DNA of 64,000 bases from Flavobacterium amnicola (GCF_004122165.1 NZ_SBKO01000002.1:372001-436000), one strand, 5' to 3'; counted from the stretch's first letter, positions 45,513-54,796 are shown. Notes: generated from the letters alone by a model not told the origin. Numbers and translations: made by a program.

Positions 45513-45527
45513 AAATAATTTTGAAAT

Positions 45528-45554
45528 AAAAAAATCCCGATTTTCATCGGGATT
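45528..45554 (-). terminator. Terminator of the rpsF-rpsR-rplI operon
   Basis: Stem AATCCCGAT / ATCGGGATT with loop TTTC; on the minus strand it is followed by a seven-T run. It lies 21 bp past the rplI stop. Confidence 0.88.
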
Positions 45555-45574
45555 CTTCATATAATATTTACGAA

Positions 45575-46018
45575 TTAAGCTTGTTCAGCAACAATTTCGT
45601 AAGCTAAATCAATGATTACATCACGGTGTAAACGAACAGAAGCAGAATATTTACCAGTTCTTTTCACAATACCTGAAGTGATGAATTTTTTGTCAATTGA
45701 TTGACCGTTTTTCTCTAAAACTTCAGCGATATCAGCGTTAGTTACAGAACCAAATAGTTTTTCACCACCTGCTTTTGCAGTAATTTTGATATCCAAAGCT
45801 TTTAAAGCTTCAGCAATTGCTTTCGCATCTGCTACCACTTTAGCTTCTTTGTGTGCTTTTTGTTTTAAGTTTTCAGCTAAAACTTTTTTAGCAGATGGAG
45901 TTGCTAAAGTAGCAAATCCTTGAGGAATTAAAAAGTTACGTCCGTAACCTGGTTTTACAGATACTACATCATCTTTAAATCCTAAATTTTGAACGTCTTG
46001 TTTTAAAATAAGTTCCAT
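45575..46018 (-). CDS. rplI: Ribosomal protein bL9
   Basis: Large-subunit protein that binds 23S rRNA near the L1 stalk and helps keep the reading frame. The N-terminal RNA-binding domain is MELILKQDVQNLGFKDDVVS with GYGRNFLIPQGFA; the long connecting helix is Ala/Lys rich (KQKAHKEAKVVADAKAIAEA); the C-terminal domain follows KLFGSVTNADIAEVL. 147 aa, full length. It is the last gene of the rpsF operon, separated from rpsR by a 68-nt spacer with a foldable leader (46019-46070). Confidence 0.97.
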   Translation of the reverse strand: MELILKQDVQNLGFKDDVVSVKPGYGRNFLIPQGFATLATPSAKKVLAENLKQKAHKEAKVVADAKAIAEALKALDIKITAKAGGEKLFGSVTNADIAEVLEKNGQSIDKKFITSGIVKRTGKYSASVRLHRDVIIDLAYEIVAEQA

Positions 46019-46070
46019 GTTGTTGTCCTTTTATTTTAGAAGTTAGTCCCGATTGTCTCGGGACAACAAC
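46019..46070 (-). promoter_or_regulatory. Candidate RNA control element before rplI (two competing hairpins)
   Basis: In the transcript, GUUGUUGUCC (46070-46061) is exactly complementary to GGACAACAAC (46028-46019), which touches the rplI AUG. The first segment also contributes GUCC to a 7-bp hairpin GUCCCGA / UCGGGAC (46064-46046). The two pairings compete, so the ribosome entry site can be open or closed. There is no T run, so it is not a terminator. Confidence 0.5.
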
Positions 46071-46086
46071 TATTATTTTTAATTAA

Positions 46087-46383
46087 TTATTTTAATAAAT
46101 CGGCTACGTACGGCATTAATGCTAAGTGACGTGCTCTTTTTACCGCAACAGATACTTTTCTTTGGTATTTTAAAGAAGTTCCTGTTAAACGACGAGGAAG
46201 GATTTTACCTTGCTCATTTACGAATTTTAATAAGAAATCAGCATCTTTATAATCGATGTATTTGATTCCAGATTTTTTGAAACGACAATATTTTTTTTGT
46301 TTGTTCGTGTCAATGTTTAAAGGCGTTAAATATCTAATATCTCCGTCTTTTTTTCCTGCAGCAGATTGTTGTAATGTTGACAT
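46087..46383 (-). CDS. rpsR: Ribosomal protein bS18
   Basis: Small-subunit protein that pairs with bS6 on the platform. The core [19 protein letters not shown], then [19 protein letters not shown] and [17 protein letters not shown], are the bS18 signatures. 98 aa. It starts 5 bp after rpsF. A Bacteroidetes-type N-terminal extension is present ([20 protein letters not shown]). Confidence 0.97.
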   Translation of the reverse strand: MSTLQQSAAGKKDGDIRYLTPLNIDTNKQKKYCRFKKSGIKYIDYKDADFLLKFVNEQGKILPRRLTGTSLKYQRKVSVAVKRARHLALMPYVADLLK

Positions 46384-46388
46384 AATGA

Positions 46389-46730
46389 TTACGCTTTAGT
46401 TGCTTTTAATTTCGCTCTTCTTCTTTCTGCCCAAGAGATTGCATGTTTGTCTAAACTTACAGTTAAGAAACGCATTACACGCTCGTCACGTCTAAATTCA
46501 GTTTCAAAACCTCTTAATACATCTCCTTCAACAGTGAATTCAAATAAATGGTAAAAACCACTTTTTTTGTTTTGAATTTCGTAAGCCATTTTTTTCAAGC
46601 CCCAATCCTCTTTGGATACCATTGTAGCACCTTTTGAAGTCAAATAATCTTCAAATTTGCTTACTGTTTCCTTTACCTGAGTTTCAGATAAAACGGGATT
46701 CAAGATGAAAACAGTTTCATAATGATTCAT
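46389..46730 (-). CDS. rpsF: Ribosomal protein bS6
   Basis: Small-subunit protein, partner of bS18. It starts [20 protein letters not shown] and contains [20 protein letters not shown] and [20 protein letters not shown], all typical. 113 aa. First gene of the rpsF-rpsR-rplI operon, with a textbook promoter 34 bp upstream (46764-46794). No dnaB or ssb gene sits next to it here. Confidence 0.97.
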   Translation of the reverse strand: MNHYETVFILNPVLSETQVKETVSKFEDYLTSKGATMVSKEDWGLKKMAYEIQNKKSGFYHLFEFTVEGDVLRGFETEFRRDERVMRFLTVSLDKHAISWAERRRAKLKATKA

Positions 46731-46763
46731 AATAATAAAATTTATTTGTTATAAAATTGGGTG

Positions 46764-46794
46764 CAAAAGTAATCCTTTTTTTTAAATCGACAAA
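46764..46794 (-). promoter_or_regulatory. Promoter of the rpsF-rpsR-rplI operon
   Basis: Minus strand: TTTG at 46794-46791, a 19-bp spacer, then TACTTTTG at 46771-46764. Both boxes and the spacing fit the Bacteroidetes housekeeping consensus; this is the best promoter in the window. Confidence 0.8.
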
Positions 46795-46827
46795 CTATTC
46801 TTATAAATAATCGATGAAATTGCATTT

Positions 46828-46858
46828 TTTGTGTAAAAATGTTTGGAAGATAACTTTT
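46828..46858 (+). promoter_or_regulatory. Probable promoter of the LytTR regulator gene
   Basis: TTTG at 46828-46831, a 19-bp spacer, then TAACTTTT at 46851-46858 (one mismatch). The in-frame start at 46843 falls inside it, which supports a start at 46891 or 46900. It is back to back with the rpsF promoter, 34 bp away. Confidence 0.5.
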
Positions 46859-46890
46859 TTATGTTATTTTTAACACACCAATCTATTAAA

Positions 46891-47595
46891 ATGATGCTTA
46901 TGAAATTGAACTGTATTGTTGTGGATGATAGCTCTATCCAAAGAATTTTGGTTACAAAACTGGTAGATGCCCATCCGAATCTGAACTTAGTAGGCGAATT
47001 TTCAAACGCCGTTGAAACTAAAAATTGTTTAGCCTCAAAACAAGTAGATTTGTTATTTTTAGACATTGAGATGCCTATCATTAATGGATTTAATTTATTA
47101 GATGGACTAAAAGAAAAGCCTCAAATCATTTTTATCACTGCAAAAGCAGAGTATGCAGTAAAAGCCTTTGATTATGATGCTACTGATTACTTACAAAAAC
47201 CAATCACAAAAGAGCGTTTTAATGCCGCGATAAAGCGTGCCATGGATATGTACATGCTTCGTAAGGATACTGGTTTTGAAGAAGAAGGAGAACATATATT
47301 CATCAAGAGTAATTTGAAGAAGTTGAAAATTTATACTTCTAAAATTAAATGGATTGAAGCCTATGGTGATTATGTAAAAATTGTTACCGAAGATGACAGT
47401 CACTTGGTGCTTTCTACCATGAAATCATTTGAAAAAGATTTATCTAAAGAAAAATTCATTCGTGTTCATAAGTCATTCATTATCAACGTCGATAAGATTG
47501 AGAAATTTAACAGTAAATTTGCAGAAATAGGAGTAACAAAAATACCTTTAAGTAGAAATAAGAAAGAAGATTTAGTAAAAGCCTTAGACGTTTAA
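46891..47595 (+). CDS. LytTR-family response regulator
   Basis: A receiver domain (KLNCIVVDDSSIQRIL, phosphorylation Asp in LLFLDIEMP, Lys in YLQKPI) is joined to a LytTR DNA-binding domain (about 140-234: FIKSNLKKLKIYTSKIKWIE, LSTMKSFEKDL, FIRVHKSFIINVDKIEKF). Such regulators usually bind direct repeats upstream of envelope or secretion genes. I choose the ATG at 46891 (234 aa); 46900 is as good. There is no histidine kinase gene beside it. Its 3' end overlaps the convergent priA by 4 bp. Confidence 0.92.
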   Translation: MMLMKLNCIVVDDSSIQRILVTKLVDAHPNLNLVGEFSNAVETKNCLASKQVDLLFLDIEMPIINGFNLLDGLKEKPQIIFITAKAEYAVKAFDYDATDYLQKPITKERFNAAIKRAMDMYMLRKDTGFEEEGEHIFIKSNLKKLKIYTSKIKWIEAYGDYVKIVTEDDSHLVLSTMKSFEKDLSKEKFIRVHKSFIINVDKIEKFNSKFAEIGVTKIPLSRNKKEDLVKALDV

Positions 47596-50039
47596 TTTAC
47601 ATCTACATTTATTGTAATCTTTATCGCTCTATATTGCGAAACCGCATCAAAACTATTTAGTATTTTCTGGATAGTTTTTTTTGTGCTTCCCAATGACTTT
47701 TCTTGAGGAATCTTAATTAAAATGGTACGAATGTATTCGTTTCGAATTTTACTCACTGGTGGTTCTTCTGGCCCTAAGACGGGAATATCAAACTGCTGCT
47801 TTAATACTTGATACAACCAAATAGAACCTTCTTTCAGTTTGTCGTAATCTTTATGCTTTAACGTCAGTTTTATTAGTTTAAAATAAGGCGGATACTTGTA
47901 TATTTTTCTTTCATACAATTGTTCTTGGTACATTCCTACATAATCATTAGTAGTAACTTGCTGGATTGTATTGTGCATTGTGTTGTAGGTTTGAATAATA
48001 ACTTTTCCTTTTTTATCCGAGCGTCCTGCCCTACCTGAAACTTGTGTCATCATTTGATAACTGCGTTCGAAAGCTCTGAAATCAGGAAAATACAACATGG
48101 AATCGGCATTTAAAATTCCAACAAGCGACACATTATCAAAATCCAATCCTTTGGCCAACATTTGGGTACCTACCAAAATATCAATTTCTCTGTTTTTAAA
48201 ACTATCAATCAATTTCTCAAAAGCATATTTCCCACGAGTGGTATCCTGATCCATTCGTTTGATGTTCTTAGTTGGGAACAATTCGGTTAATTCCAATTCA
48301 ATTTGCTCAGTACCAAAACCTTTAGACGTTAAATCGATACTTGAACAAGCATGACAATTTGTAGGCTTGGCAATACTATATCCGCAGTAATGACATCGCA
48401 ACTGATTTTTAAATTTGTGATACGTCAAACTTACATCACATTGAGGACATTGCGGAATATGACCACAAGTCATGCATTCTATTACTGGCGAATAACCACG
48501 ACGGTTTTGAAACAAAATAATTTGCTCTTTGTTGGATAAGGCTTCGGTCATTTCATCAATAAGTGTCTGACTGAAATGTCCTGTCATTTTTTTTCGGAAA
48601 TAACTGTCTTTTAAATCGACCAATTTGATTTCTGGCAAAACGGCATTTCCGAATCGTTCGTATAATTCTACTAAACCATACTTACCGCTTTGTGCATTGA
48701 AATACGTTTCGATACTCGGAGTTGCTGAACCTAAAACCACCTTAGCTTTGTGAAAATTAGCCAAAACTATCGCCGCATCCCGTGCATGATATCGTGGCGC
48801 CGGATCCACTTGTTTGAAGGTTTGTTCGTGTTCCTCGTCAACAACAATTAATCCAAGGTTTTGAAAAGGTAAAAATAGAGCCGACCTTGCTCCTATTACG
48901 ATTTGAGCTTTTTCGGAGGAATTAATCACTTGATTCCAAACTTCAACGCGTTCGTTATTCGAATATTTAGAATGAAAAACCGCTACTTTATTTCCGAAAT
49001 GTTTTGTTAATCGACCAACCAATTGTGTCGTTAAAGCAATTTCAGGTAGCAAGTACAATACTTGCTTTTCTTGCGCTAAAAAATCTTCAATCAGTTTGAT
49101 ATACACTTCTGTTTTTCCAGAAGCGGTAACTCCATGAAGCAAGCACACTTCCTTTTCGGCAAAAATGGTTTGAATGGATTGCAAGGCTTCCGATTGGGCT
49201 TCACTTAATTGTAGCTGACTCTCCTTCACTTCATCAAACGAAACGCGATCGTGTTGCAAGTAATATTCTTCAAAAATTTCTTTATCCACTAACGCCTTTA
49301 CAATAGCTGGAGAAGCTCCAGAATATTCTGTTAGTTCTTTTACTGAAATAGGTCTTCGTTGCGACGCATTCAGTTGAAAATAACTTAACACTAAATCTTT
49401 TTGCTTTTGAGCACTTTTCAGAATCGTCAGCAATTCCTCTAATCGATCTGCCGAATTAAACTCTGGAAACAATCGAATGTACCGAACCAATTTAGGTTTG
49501 TATTCTTCCACCATTTCTTCTTGAAGCAAAATAATATTTTTGACTAAAAGTTGCTGAATGATTGGAAATACTTTCTTTTTATTTAAAATCGAAGTGATTT
49601 CGCTAATTTTTAATGCCGTTTGCTGCTGCAAAGCTTCCACCAATAGATATTCGTCATCCGACAAATCATCTGTCACAACAACTTCCTTTTTAGCGGAAAT
49701 TATCGTTTCGCTTTCCAACAACAAAGCAGAAGGCAAGGCTGTACGATACACTTCCCCAATGGAACACATGTAATAGCTAGCAATCCATTTCCAATGCTCA
49801 ATTTGAATTGGCGTAACAATTGGCTTTTCATCTATGATTTGATGAATTTCTTTTGCTTCGTATAAAGTGGGCGGGTTATGATGTTTTTCGGCTACTAAAG
49901 CAGTATAGAATTTACTTTTCCCAAAAGGCACTGCCACTCGAACACCCAATTGGATAAATTCGAATTCGGCTTCGGAAACTTTGTAGGTAAAAGTCTGCGG
50001 AAGCGCAATGGGGATAATAACTTCTATGAAATAATGCAT
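47592..50039 (-). CDS. priA: Primosomal protein N' (replication restart helicase PriA)
   Basis: 3'-to-5' helicase that recognises stalled forks and reloads the replisome. The N-terminal DNA-binding domain covers about residues 1-190. Walker A is GVTASGKTEVYIK near residue 305, Walker B/DEAH is VVDEEHEQ, and the zinc-binding region has paired cysteines (CMTCGHIPQCPQC, CHYCG, CHAC). GTQMLAKGLDFDNVSLVGIL and QVSGRAGRSDKKGKV are helicase motifs V and VI. 815 aa, full length. Last gene of a tight operon (nadC-yihY-DUF2147-priA); its ATG abuts the preceding stop. Confidence 0.96.
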   Translation of the reverse strand: MHYFIEVIIPIALPQTFTYKVSEAEFEFIQLGVRVAVPFGKSKFYTALVAEKHHNPPTLYEAKEIHQIIDEKPIVTPIQIEHWKWIASYYMCSIGEVYRTALPSALLLESETIISAKKEVVVTDDLSDDEYLLVEALQQQTALKISEITSILNKKKVFPIIQQLLVKNIILLQEEMVEEYKPKLVRYIRLFPEFNSADRLEELLTILKSAQKQKDLVLSYFQLNASQRRPISVKELTEYSGASPAIVKALVDKEIFEEYYLQHDRVSFDEVKESQLQLSEAQSEALQSIQTIFAEKEVCLLHGVTASGKTEVYIKLIEDFLAQEKQVLYLLPEIALTTQLVGRLTKHFGNKVAVFHSKYSNNERVEVWNQVINSSEKAQIVIGARSALFLPFQNLGLIVVDEEHEQTFKQVDPAPRYHARDAAIVLANFHKAKVVLGSATPSIETYFNAQSGKYGLVELYERFGNAVLPEIKLVDLKDSYFRKKMTGHFSQTLIDEMTEALSNKEQIILFQNRRGYSPVIECMTCGHIPQCPQCDVSLTYHKFKNQLRCHYCGYSIAKPTNCHACSSIDLTSKGFGTEQIELELTELFPTKNIKRMDQDTTRGKYAFEKLIDSFKNREIDILVGTQMLAKGLDFDNVSLVGILNADSMLYFPDFRAFERSYQMMTQVSGRAGRSDKKGKVIIQTYNTMHNTIQQVTTNDYVGMYQEQLYERKIYKYPPYFKLIKLTLKHKDYDKLKEGSIWLYQVLKQQFDIPVLGPEEPPVSKIRNEYIRTILIKIPQEKSLGSTKKTIQKILNSFDAVSQYRAIKITINVDVN

Positions 50040-50462
50040 TTATTTATGTCTAACCCAGGTTTGAGAACGACCAATTAAAGAAAATCCCATATAACCACGA
50101 ACTTCTAATTTGTCTTTACCACTTAATTTAATAGAACATTTGTAAATACCTCCAGTTTCAGGATCAATGATTTTACCACCATCATATGCTTCACCATCTT
50201 TCTTTAAACCTCTAATGATTTGCATTCCTAAAACAGGCTTATTTTTATCGTTTCCTTCGCATTTTTCGCATTTTCTATCGCGTTTGGTTGCATCAAAAAT
50301 CTCTACGACTTTGCCGTAAATTTTCCCATTACTTTCAAAAATTTCTACTACCGATTTGATTTCTTTGGTTTTGTCATCAATAGTTTTCCATTTTCCTAAA
50401 ACGGTTTGAGCATGCATTTGGAAACATCCAAAAAGGAATAAAATAAAGACTAATTTTCTCAT
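50040..50462 (-). CDS. DUF2147 family secreted protein
   Basis: A 140-aa exported protein with a signal peptide ending FQMHAQ. The mature part is the DUF2147 beta fold: VLGKWKTIDDKTKEIKSVVE, then CEKCEG (a CxxC pair), GMQIIRGLKKDGEAYDGGKI and KLEVRGYMGFSLIGRSQTW. The family is small, periplasmic and of unknown biochemical role. It overlaps yihY by 4 bp and touches priA directly, so it is co-translated with both. Confidence 0.88.
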   Translation of the reverse strand: MRKLVFILFLFGCFQMHAQTVLGKWKTIDDKTKEIKSVVEIFESNGKIYGKVVEIFDATKRDRKCEKCEGNDKNKPVLGMQIIRGLKKDGEAYDGGKIIDPETGGIYKCSIKLSGKDKLEVRGYMGFSLIGRSQTWVRHK

Positions 50463-51391
50463 ACTTGACTTACTTTTTTAATTTTTCTAATTGTAGCATC
50501 TAATTCGAAGCCTAATAATAACACCATACAGTTGATCCAGAGATAGAACATTACTACCAGAAGTGTCCCGATAGATCCGTACAACTCATTATATTTTGAA
50601 AATTTCACTACCCAAATACCAAAGAAATACGAAGACAAAACAATTAAAATAGTGGTGAAAACGGTTCCAATAGTTAGTAATTTTTTCTTTTTAGATTGTT
50701 TGATTCCGTATTTAAAAAGAATAGAAGTCGACAATAAAATCATTAAAATCACAAAAACATATCTACCTAATTCTATTAATGAAATCTTTTCAGAAACACG
50801 ACTGGATAATACGTCTTGAATAATTGTCTTCTGAATCACGATCTCTAAAACCACAATTGCCGAAACGGTTATAATCAAAATAAACGTCAACAACATGGAT
50901 AACAACAATGCCACAAAATACTGTCGGAAATAAGGCCTTTTTACGGTCACATGTAGAGAAGTTTCAAAACCACTCATGGCAGCGTTGACACCATTTGTCA
51001 TTAAAAACACCGACAACACAACCCCCCAAGACAATAACCCCGATTGACTATTATGCAGAATATCATTGATAATATTTTCGACAGCAGCAAAGGTAGTTGG
51101 CGGCACATTATCTTGTATAAACAGTAAAAAATCTTCTTGAAAACCCGGAATTGGGATATACGGAATAAGGTTTAAAATAAATAATGCAAAAGGAAATAAG
51201 GCCATGAAAAAGCTAAAAGCAATCGCTGCTGCTCGATAACTAATTCCGCCCTGAAGAATTCCAGAAATGTAAAAATCGATCAATTCATAAAACGACAAAC
51301 CTTCCAACCAAGGCAATTTGATATTATCTAAAATAACAACAAGTTGCTTGAGGACAGGTATTTTCAGTAGTATTTCTTTTGTTTCTGACAT
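50459..51391 (-). CDS. YihY/BrkB-family membrane protein
   Basis: A 310-aa inner-membrane protein with six hydrophobic spans. It has the family core ISYRAAAIAFSFFMALFPFALF, a central loop, and the later GSIGTLLVVMFYLWINCMVLL stretch. The family was once called ribonuclease BN; that activity belongs to another protein, and the true role is unknown. It starts on the base where nadC ends (TAATG) and overlaps the DUF2147 gene by 4 bp. Confidence 0.9.
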   Translation of the reverse strand: MSETKEILLKIPVLKQLVVILDNIKLPWLEGLSFYELIDFYISGILQGGISYRAAAIAFSFFMALFPFALFILNLIPYIPIPGFQEDFLLFIQDNVPPTTFAAVENIINDILHNSQSGLLSWGVVLSVFLMTNGVNAAMSGFETSLHVTVKRPYFRQYFVALLLSMLLTFILIITVSAIVVLEIVIQKTIIQDVLSSRVSEKISLIELGRYVFVILMILLSTSILFKYGIKQSKKKKLLTIGTVFTTILIVLSSYFFGIWVVKFSKYNELYGSIGTLLVVMFYLWINCMVLLLGFELDATIRKIKKVSQV

Positions 51392-52251
51392 TAATCAATT
51401 GCTTTTAACGACAAATCCATATTGTAAACCGAATGTGTTAAGGCTCCTGACGAAATATAATTGACACCACACATCGCATAGTCGCGAATGGTTTTTTCAT
51501 TAATATTTCCAGAAGATTCTGTCAAGCATTTGTTTCCAATCATTTGAACCGCCGTTTTGGTATCTTCAAAATTAAAATTATCGATTAAAATTCTGTATAC
51601 GCCTTCCGATTCTAAAATTTCAGCGATTTCAGCTAAATTTCTAGCTTCAACAATGATTTTTAAATCCAAATTATGTGCTTTTAAATACGCTTTCGTTTTT
51701 GAAATCGCTTGCGTAATACCACCTGCAAAGTCGTTATGATTGTCTTTTAGCATAATCATATCGTATAAGGCAAAACGATGATTTTCCCCTCCTCCAATTT
51801 TTACGGCCCATTTTTCACAAGCTCTAAAACCAGGAGTCGTTTTTCGAGTATCTAATACTTTAGTCTGTGTGCCTTCTAATAACCTAACATACGAATTGGT
51901 TTTGGTCGCAATGGCACTCATACGTTGCATCGAGTTTAACACCAATCGCTCTGCTTTCAAAATAGATTGTGAACTTCCCGAAACGTGAAAAACAACGTCA
52001 CCATACTTCACTGGCGTACCATCTTCGATAAATGTTTCCACTTGCATGTTGGGATCCACATGTTTAAAAATCATTTTGGCAAATTCGACACCCGCTATAA
52101 TTCCTTCATCTTTTACTAAAAGCTTCGCTTTCCCCATTTCTGTTGAAGGTATACAAGCTAAAGAACTATAGTCGCCAGGACCAATGTCTTCTCGAATTCC
52201 ATTTTGTATAATCGAAAGTAATTCCTCTTGAAATTGTGCTTCTGAAATCAT
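51391..52251 (-). CDS. nadC: Nicotinate-nucleotide diphosphorylase (carboxylating)
   Basis: Converts quinolinate and PRPP to nicotinate mononucleotide in de novo NAD synthesis. The sequence shows RMSAIATKTNSYVRLLEG, the PRPP-binding KVLDTRKTTPGFRACEKWAV, GGGENHRFALYDMIMLKDNH, and the C-terminal SSGNINEKTIRDYAMCGVNY. 286 aa, full length. First gene of the four-gene operon ending with priA. LigA, which consumes NAD+, lies nearby, but I would not read a link into that. Confidence 0.95.
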   Translation of the reverse strand: MISEAQFQEELLSIIQNGIREDIGPGDYSSLACIPSTEMGKAKLLVKDEGIIAGVEFAKMIFKHVDPNMQVETFIEDGTPVKYGDVVFHVSGSSQSILKAERLVLNSMQRMSAIATKTNSYVRLLEGTQTKVLDTRKTTPGFRACEKWAVKIGGGENHRFALYDMIMLKDNHNDFAGGITQAISKTKAYLKAHNLDLKIIVEARNLAEIAEILESEGVYRILIDNFNFEDTKTAVQMIGNKCLTESSGNINEKTIRDYAMCGVNYISSGALTHSVYNMDLSLKAID

Positions 52252-52365
52252 GTGTATTAAATTATAAGGCTAAAATAGGGAAAAATGTGGATTTGGTAAT
52301 TTGTTCATTCGGTTATTTAAAAAAACTTTGCAACTTTGTAACTTCAACCTTTACGACTTGAATTC

Positions 52366-52839
52366 ATGAATATCAAATTAATTGCTATTGGAAAAACCGA
52401 CAATAAAAATCTACAAACATTAATAGATGATTATACCAAGCGTTTGTCCTTTTACATTAAGTTTGAGTTGGAAGTCATTCCCGATATTAAAAATGTCAAA
52501 AACCTAAGCGAAGCCCAGCAAAAAGAAAAAGAAGGTGAATTAATTTTGGCTAAAATTTCAGCAACCGACCAACTAATTCTTTTAGATGAAAACGGTAAAA
52601 ACTTCTCAAGTGTGGGTTTTAGTGAGGAATTACAGAAAAAAATGAATTCCGGAATCAAAACCTTGGTTTTTGTGATTGGCGGACCCTATGGATTTAGCGA
52701 AGAAGTGTATAAAAAAGCACAAGGAAAAATTTCGCTTTCGGCCATGACTTTTTCGCATCAAATGGTACGCTTGTTTTTTATAGAACAACTCTATCGCGGA
52801 TTTACTATCTTGCGCAACGAACCTTATCACCATCAATAA
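52366..52839 (+). CDS. rlmH: 23S rRNA (pseudouridine1915-N3)-methyltransferase RlmH
   Basis: Adds a methyl group to pseudouridine 1915 in helix 69 of 23S rRNA, using SAM. It is a SPOUT-class knot fold: FVIGGPYGFSEEVYKKAQG is the SAM loop and LSAMTFSHQMVRLFFIEQLY the C-terminal knot. 157 aa, full length. It is followed without a gap by a glycosyltransferase gene (stop and ATG abut), so the polysaccharide genes begin inside its transcript. Confidence 0.95.
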   Translation: MNIKLIAIGKTDNKNLQTLIDDYTKRLSFYIKFELEVIPDIKNVKNLSEAQQKEKEGELILAKISATDQLILLDENGKNFSSVGFSEELQKKMNSGIKTLVFVIGGPYGFSEEVYKKAQGKISLSAMTFSHQMVRLFFIEQLYRGFTILRNEPYHHQ

Positions 52840-53739
52840 ATGCTTTCGGTTGTAATTCCCACTTATAATTATTCGGCTTTGCCTTTGGTAAGAGCCATTC
52901 ATAAGCAATGTGAAGCGGCAGAGATTTCCTATGAAATCATTGTACAAGATGATGGTTCTACCGATTTCGACACAATTGAAGAAAACCAAACCATAAACAA
53001 GCTTTCCAATTGTCAATTTATTCAAAATGAGATCAATCTTGGAAGAGCCAAAAACATCAACTCCTTACTTAAATCGGCAAAATTTGATTGGATTTTATTG
53101 TTGGATTGTGACACCAAACCCACTTCCGAAAATTTTATCCGCAATTATGATGAAATCATACAAAATTCTTCATCTAAAATTGTTTTTGGCGGAATTGCCT
53201 ACCGCGATACTCCTCCGAGCGAAAATGAAGTTTTACGTTGGAAATATGGCAAAGAAAGAGAAGCGATTTCAGCCGGAAAAAGGAATAAAAATCCTTATGT
53301 AACTTTATTAACTTCTAATATTTTATGTCAGAAAAGCGTTTTTAAAACCGTACTTTTTAATGAAAATATTACCGAATACGGTTATGAAGATTTGGTTTTT
53401 GCCCAACAGTTAGAACAGCATAAAATTGAAATACATCATATTGAAAATCCTGTTTTTCATTTGAATTATGAAACTTCGGAAGCTTTTTTAGAAAAAACCG
53501 AGAAATCCTTACAAACCTTACTATTCTTGGAAGAAAACAAGATTATCGACGCCACAACTACCAAACTACAAAAAGCCTATCAACGATTAAAATGGTGGAA
53601 ATTAGAAGGTGTTTTCTTTTCAATATTTAAAAAATGGAAGAAAAAAATCATTCAGAACTTGCTGTCACCAAACCCGAAACTTTTGTATTTCGATTTGTAT
53701 AAGTTGGGTTATTTTATCATTTTGAAATCAAAGCAGTAA
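52840..53739 (+). CDS. Family 2 glycosyltransferase
   Basis: A GT-A transferase of 299 aa: MLSVVIPTYNYSALPLVRAI, QDDGSTDFDTIE (first Asp pair), and LLLDCDTKP (DxD-type metal site). The C-terminal part is basic and hydrophobic. It is co-directional with rlmH and probably transcribed with it. Its 3' end overlaps the convergent family 4 glycosyltransferase by 23 bp. Donor and acceptor unknown; likely surface polysaccharide. Confidence 0.87.
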   Translation: MLSVVIPTYNYSALPLVRAIHKQCEAAEISYEIIVQDDGSTDFDTIEENQTINKLSNCQFIQNEINLGRAKNINSLLKSAKFDWILLLDCDTKPTSENFIRNYDEIIQNSSSKIVFGGIAYRDTPPSENEVLRWKYGKEREAISAGKRNKNPYVTLLTSNILCQKSVFKTVLFNENITEYGYEDLVFAQQLEQHKIEIHHIENPVFHLNYETSEAFLEKTEKSLQTLLFLEENKIIDATTTKLQKAYQRLKWWKLEGVFFSIFKKWKKKIIQNLLSPNPKLLYFDLYKLGYFIILKSKQ

Positions 53740-54796
53740 AGTAGTTAAACCACTTTTTTGCAATTACATCTGGGTGTAACTTTTGCATCTCTAGCTTGGC
53801 TTGTTGACCAATTTTTTCTCTAGATAAAGTATCCTTTTGAAGTGCTAAAACCGTTGAAACAAATTGCTCTACATTTCCGTCTTCAATTAAAAATCCAGAA
53901 CTTTCATTTTTGATGATTGCTTTTGGTCCGATTGGACAATCATAGGATACAGCAGGCAAACCGACTTCCATCGCTTCTAATAATGCCATTGGAAAACCTT
54001 CTGATCTAGAAGTCATGACAAACATAGAAGCCTCTAAATACTTTTCTTGTATGTTTTTTAAGGGTTTTAATAACTTAATTGTTTCATTCAATCCCAATTC
54101 TTTAATTTGATTTTGATGCTTTTCAAACAAATACCCATCACCATAAATTTCAAGCAACCAATCTGATTTTTGAGATACTTTTGCCCAAATATCGATTAAT
54201 CTGTCGATCCCTTTTTCATACGAATGTCGAGCAATGGCAATCGCTTTATGATTTTGAAGTTTGGCTACAAGATTGGTATTTTGAATCGAGTTCGGAATAA
54301 TTTCTCCCGCTATTCCCCATTCTTTTTGACTTTCAGCAGATAAAAAAACCACATTATTATAAGCCGAAAGTAATTTTTTTCGAACCGAGGCACGATAATT
54401 TACAAGCGTTTTATTATTGATTTTTTTGGATTCATTGAACAGCGAACCATGAATTTCGAATACGATTGGAATAGTCGTCTTCACAAATTTTGAAAAGAAA
54501 AACCCTTTCCACCCAAAATCGCAAATTACAATGACATCCGGTTGAAATGATTGTACAATCTTCTTTACTTTTTGATAATAGTTCAGAATTTTAAAAGGCT
54601 TAAATCCTGTTGCTTTGATATCAAACTTTTGAATATCCGAATGAAAAGGATGAAAAGTATCGGTGGAAGCATTATTAAACGTTACAAAACCAATTTCGCA
54701 GTTGTAGTTTTCAATTAAAACATTGGATTTTACCGATACTACTTTGGCAACACCACCTTCGTCATAAATTGTAGGTGTTATATAGAGTATTTTCAT
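53717..54796 (-). CDS. Family 4 glycosyltransferase
   Basis: A GT-B transferase of 359 aa. The N-terminal domain starts KILYITPTIYDEGGVAKVVS (Gly loop near residue 14). The C-terminal domain has IAIARHSYEKGIDRLIDIWA and the family motif SRSEGFPMALLEAMEVGLP with the paired glutamates. It overlaps the FdtA gene by 4 bp upstream (co-translation) and the convergent GT2 by 23 bp at its 3' end. It probably extends a surface glycan containing the sugar made with FdtA. Confidence 0.9.
   Translation of the reverse strand: MKILYITPTIYDEGGVAKVVSVKSNVLIENYNCEIGFVTFNNASTDTFHPFHSDIQKFDIKATGFKPFKILNYYQKVKKIVQSFQPDVIVICDFGWKGFFFSKFVKTTIPIVFEIHGSLFNESKKINNKTLVNYRASVRKKLLSAYNNVVFLSAESQKEWGIAGEIIPNSIQNTNLVAKLQNHKAIAIARHSYEKGIDRLIDIWAKVSQKSDWLLEIYGDGYLFEKHQNQIKELGLNETIKLLKPLKNIQEKYLEASMFVMTSRSEGFPMALLEAMEVGLPAVSYDCPIGPKAIIKNESSGFLIEDGNVEQFVSTVLALQKDTLSREKIGQQAKLEMQKLHPDVIAKKWFNYFTALISK

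Noticed and set aside
46782..47081. Open frame of 99 codons on the minus strand across the LytTR gene start
   Set aside because: It covers two promoters and the antisense strand of a well-recognised receiver domain.
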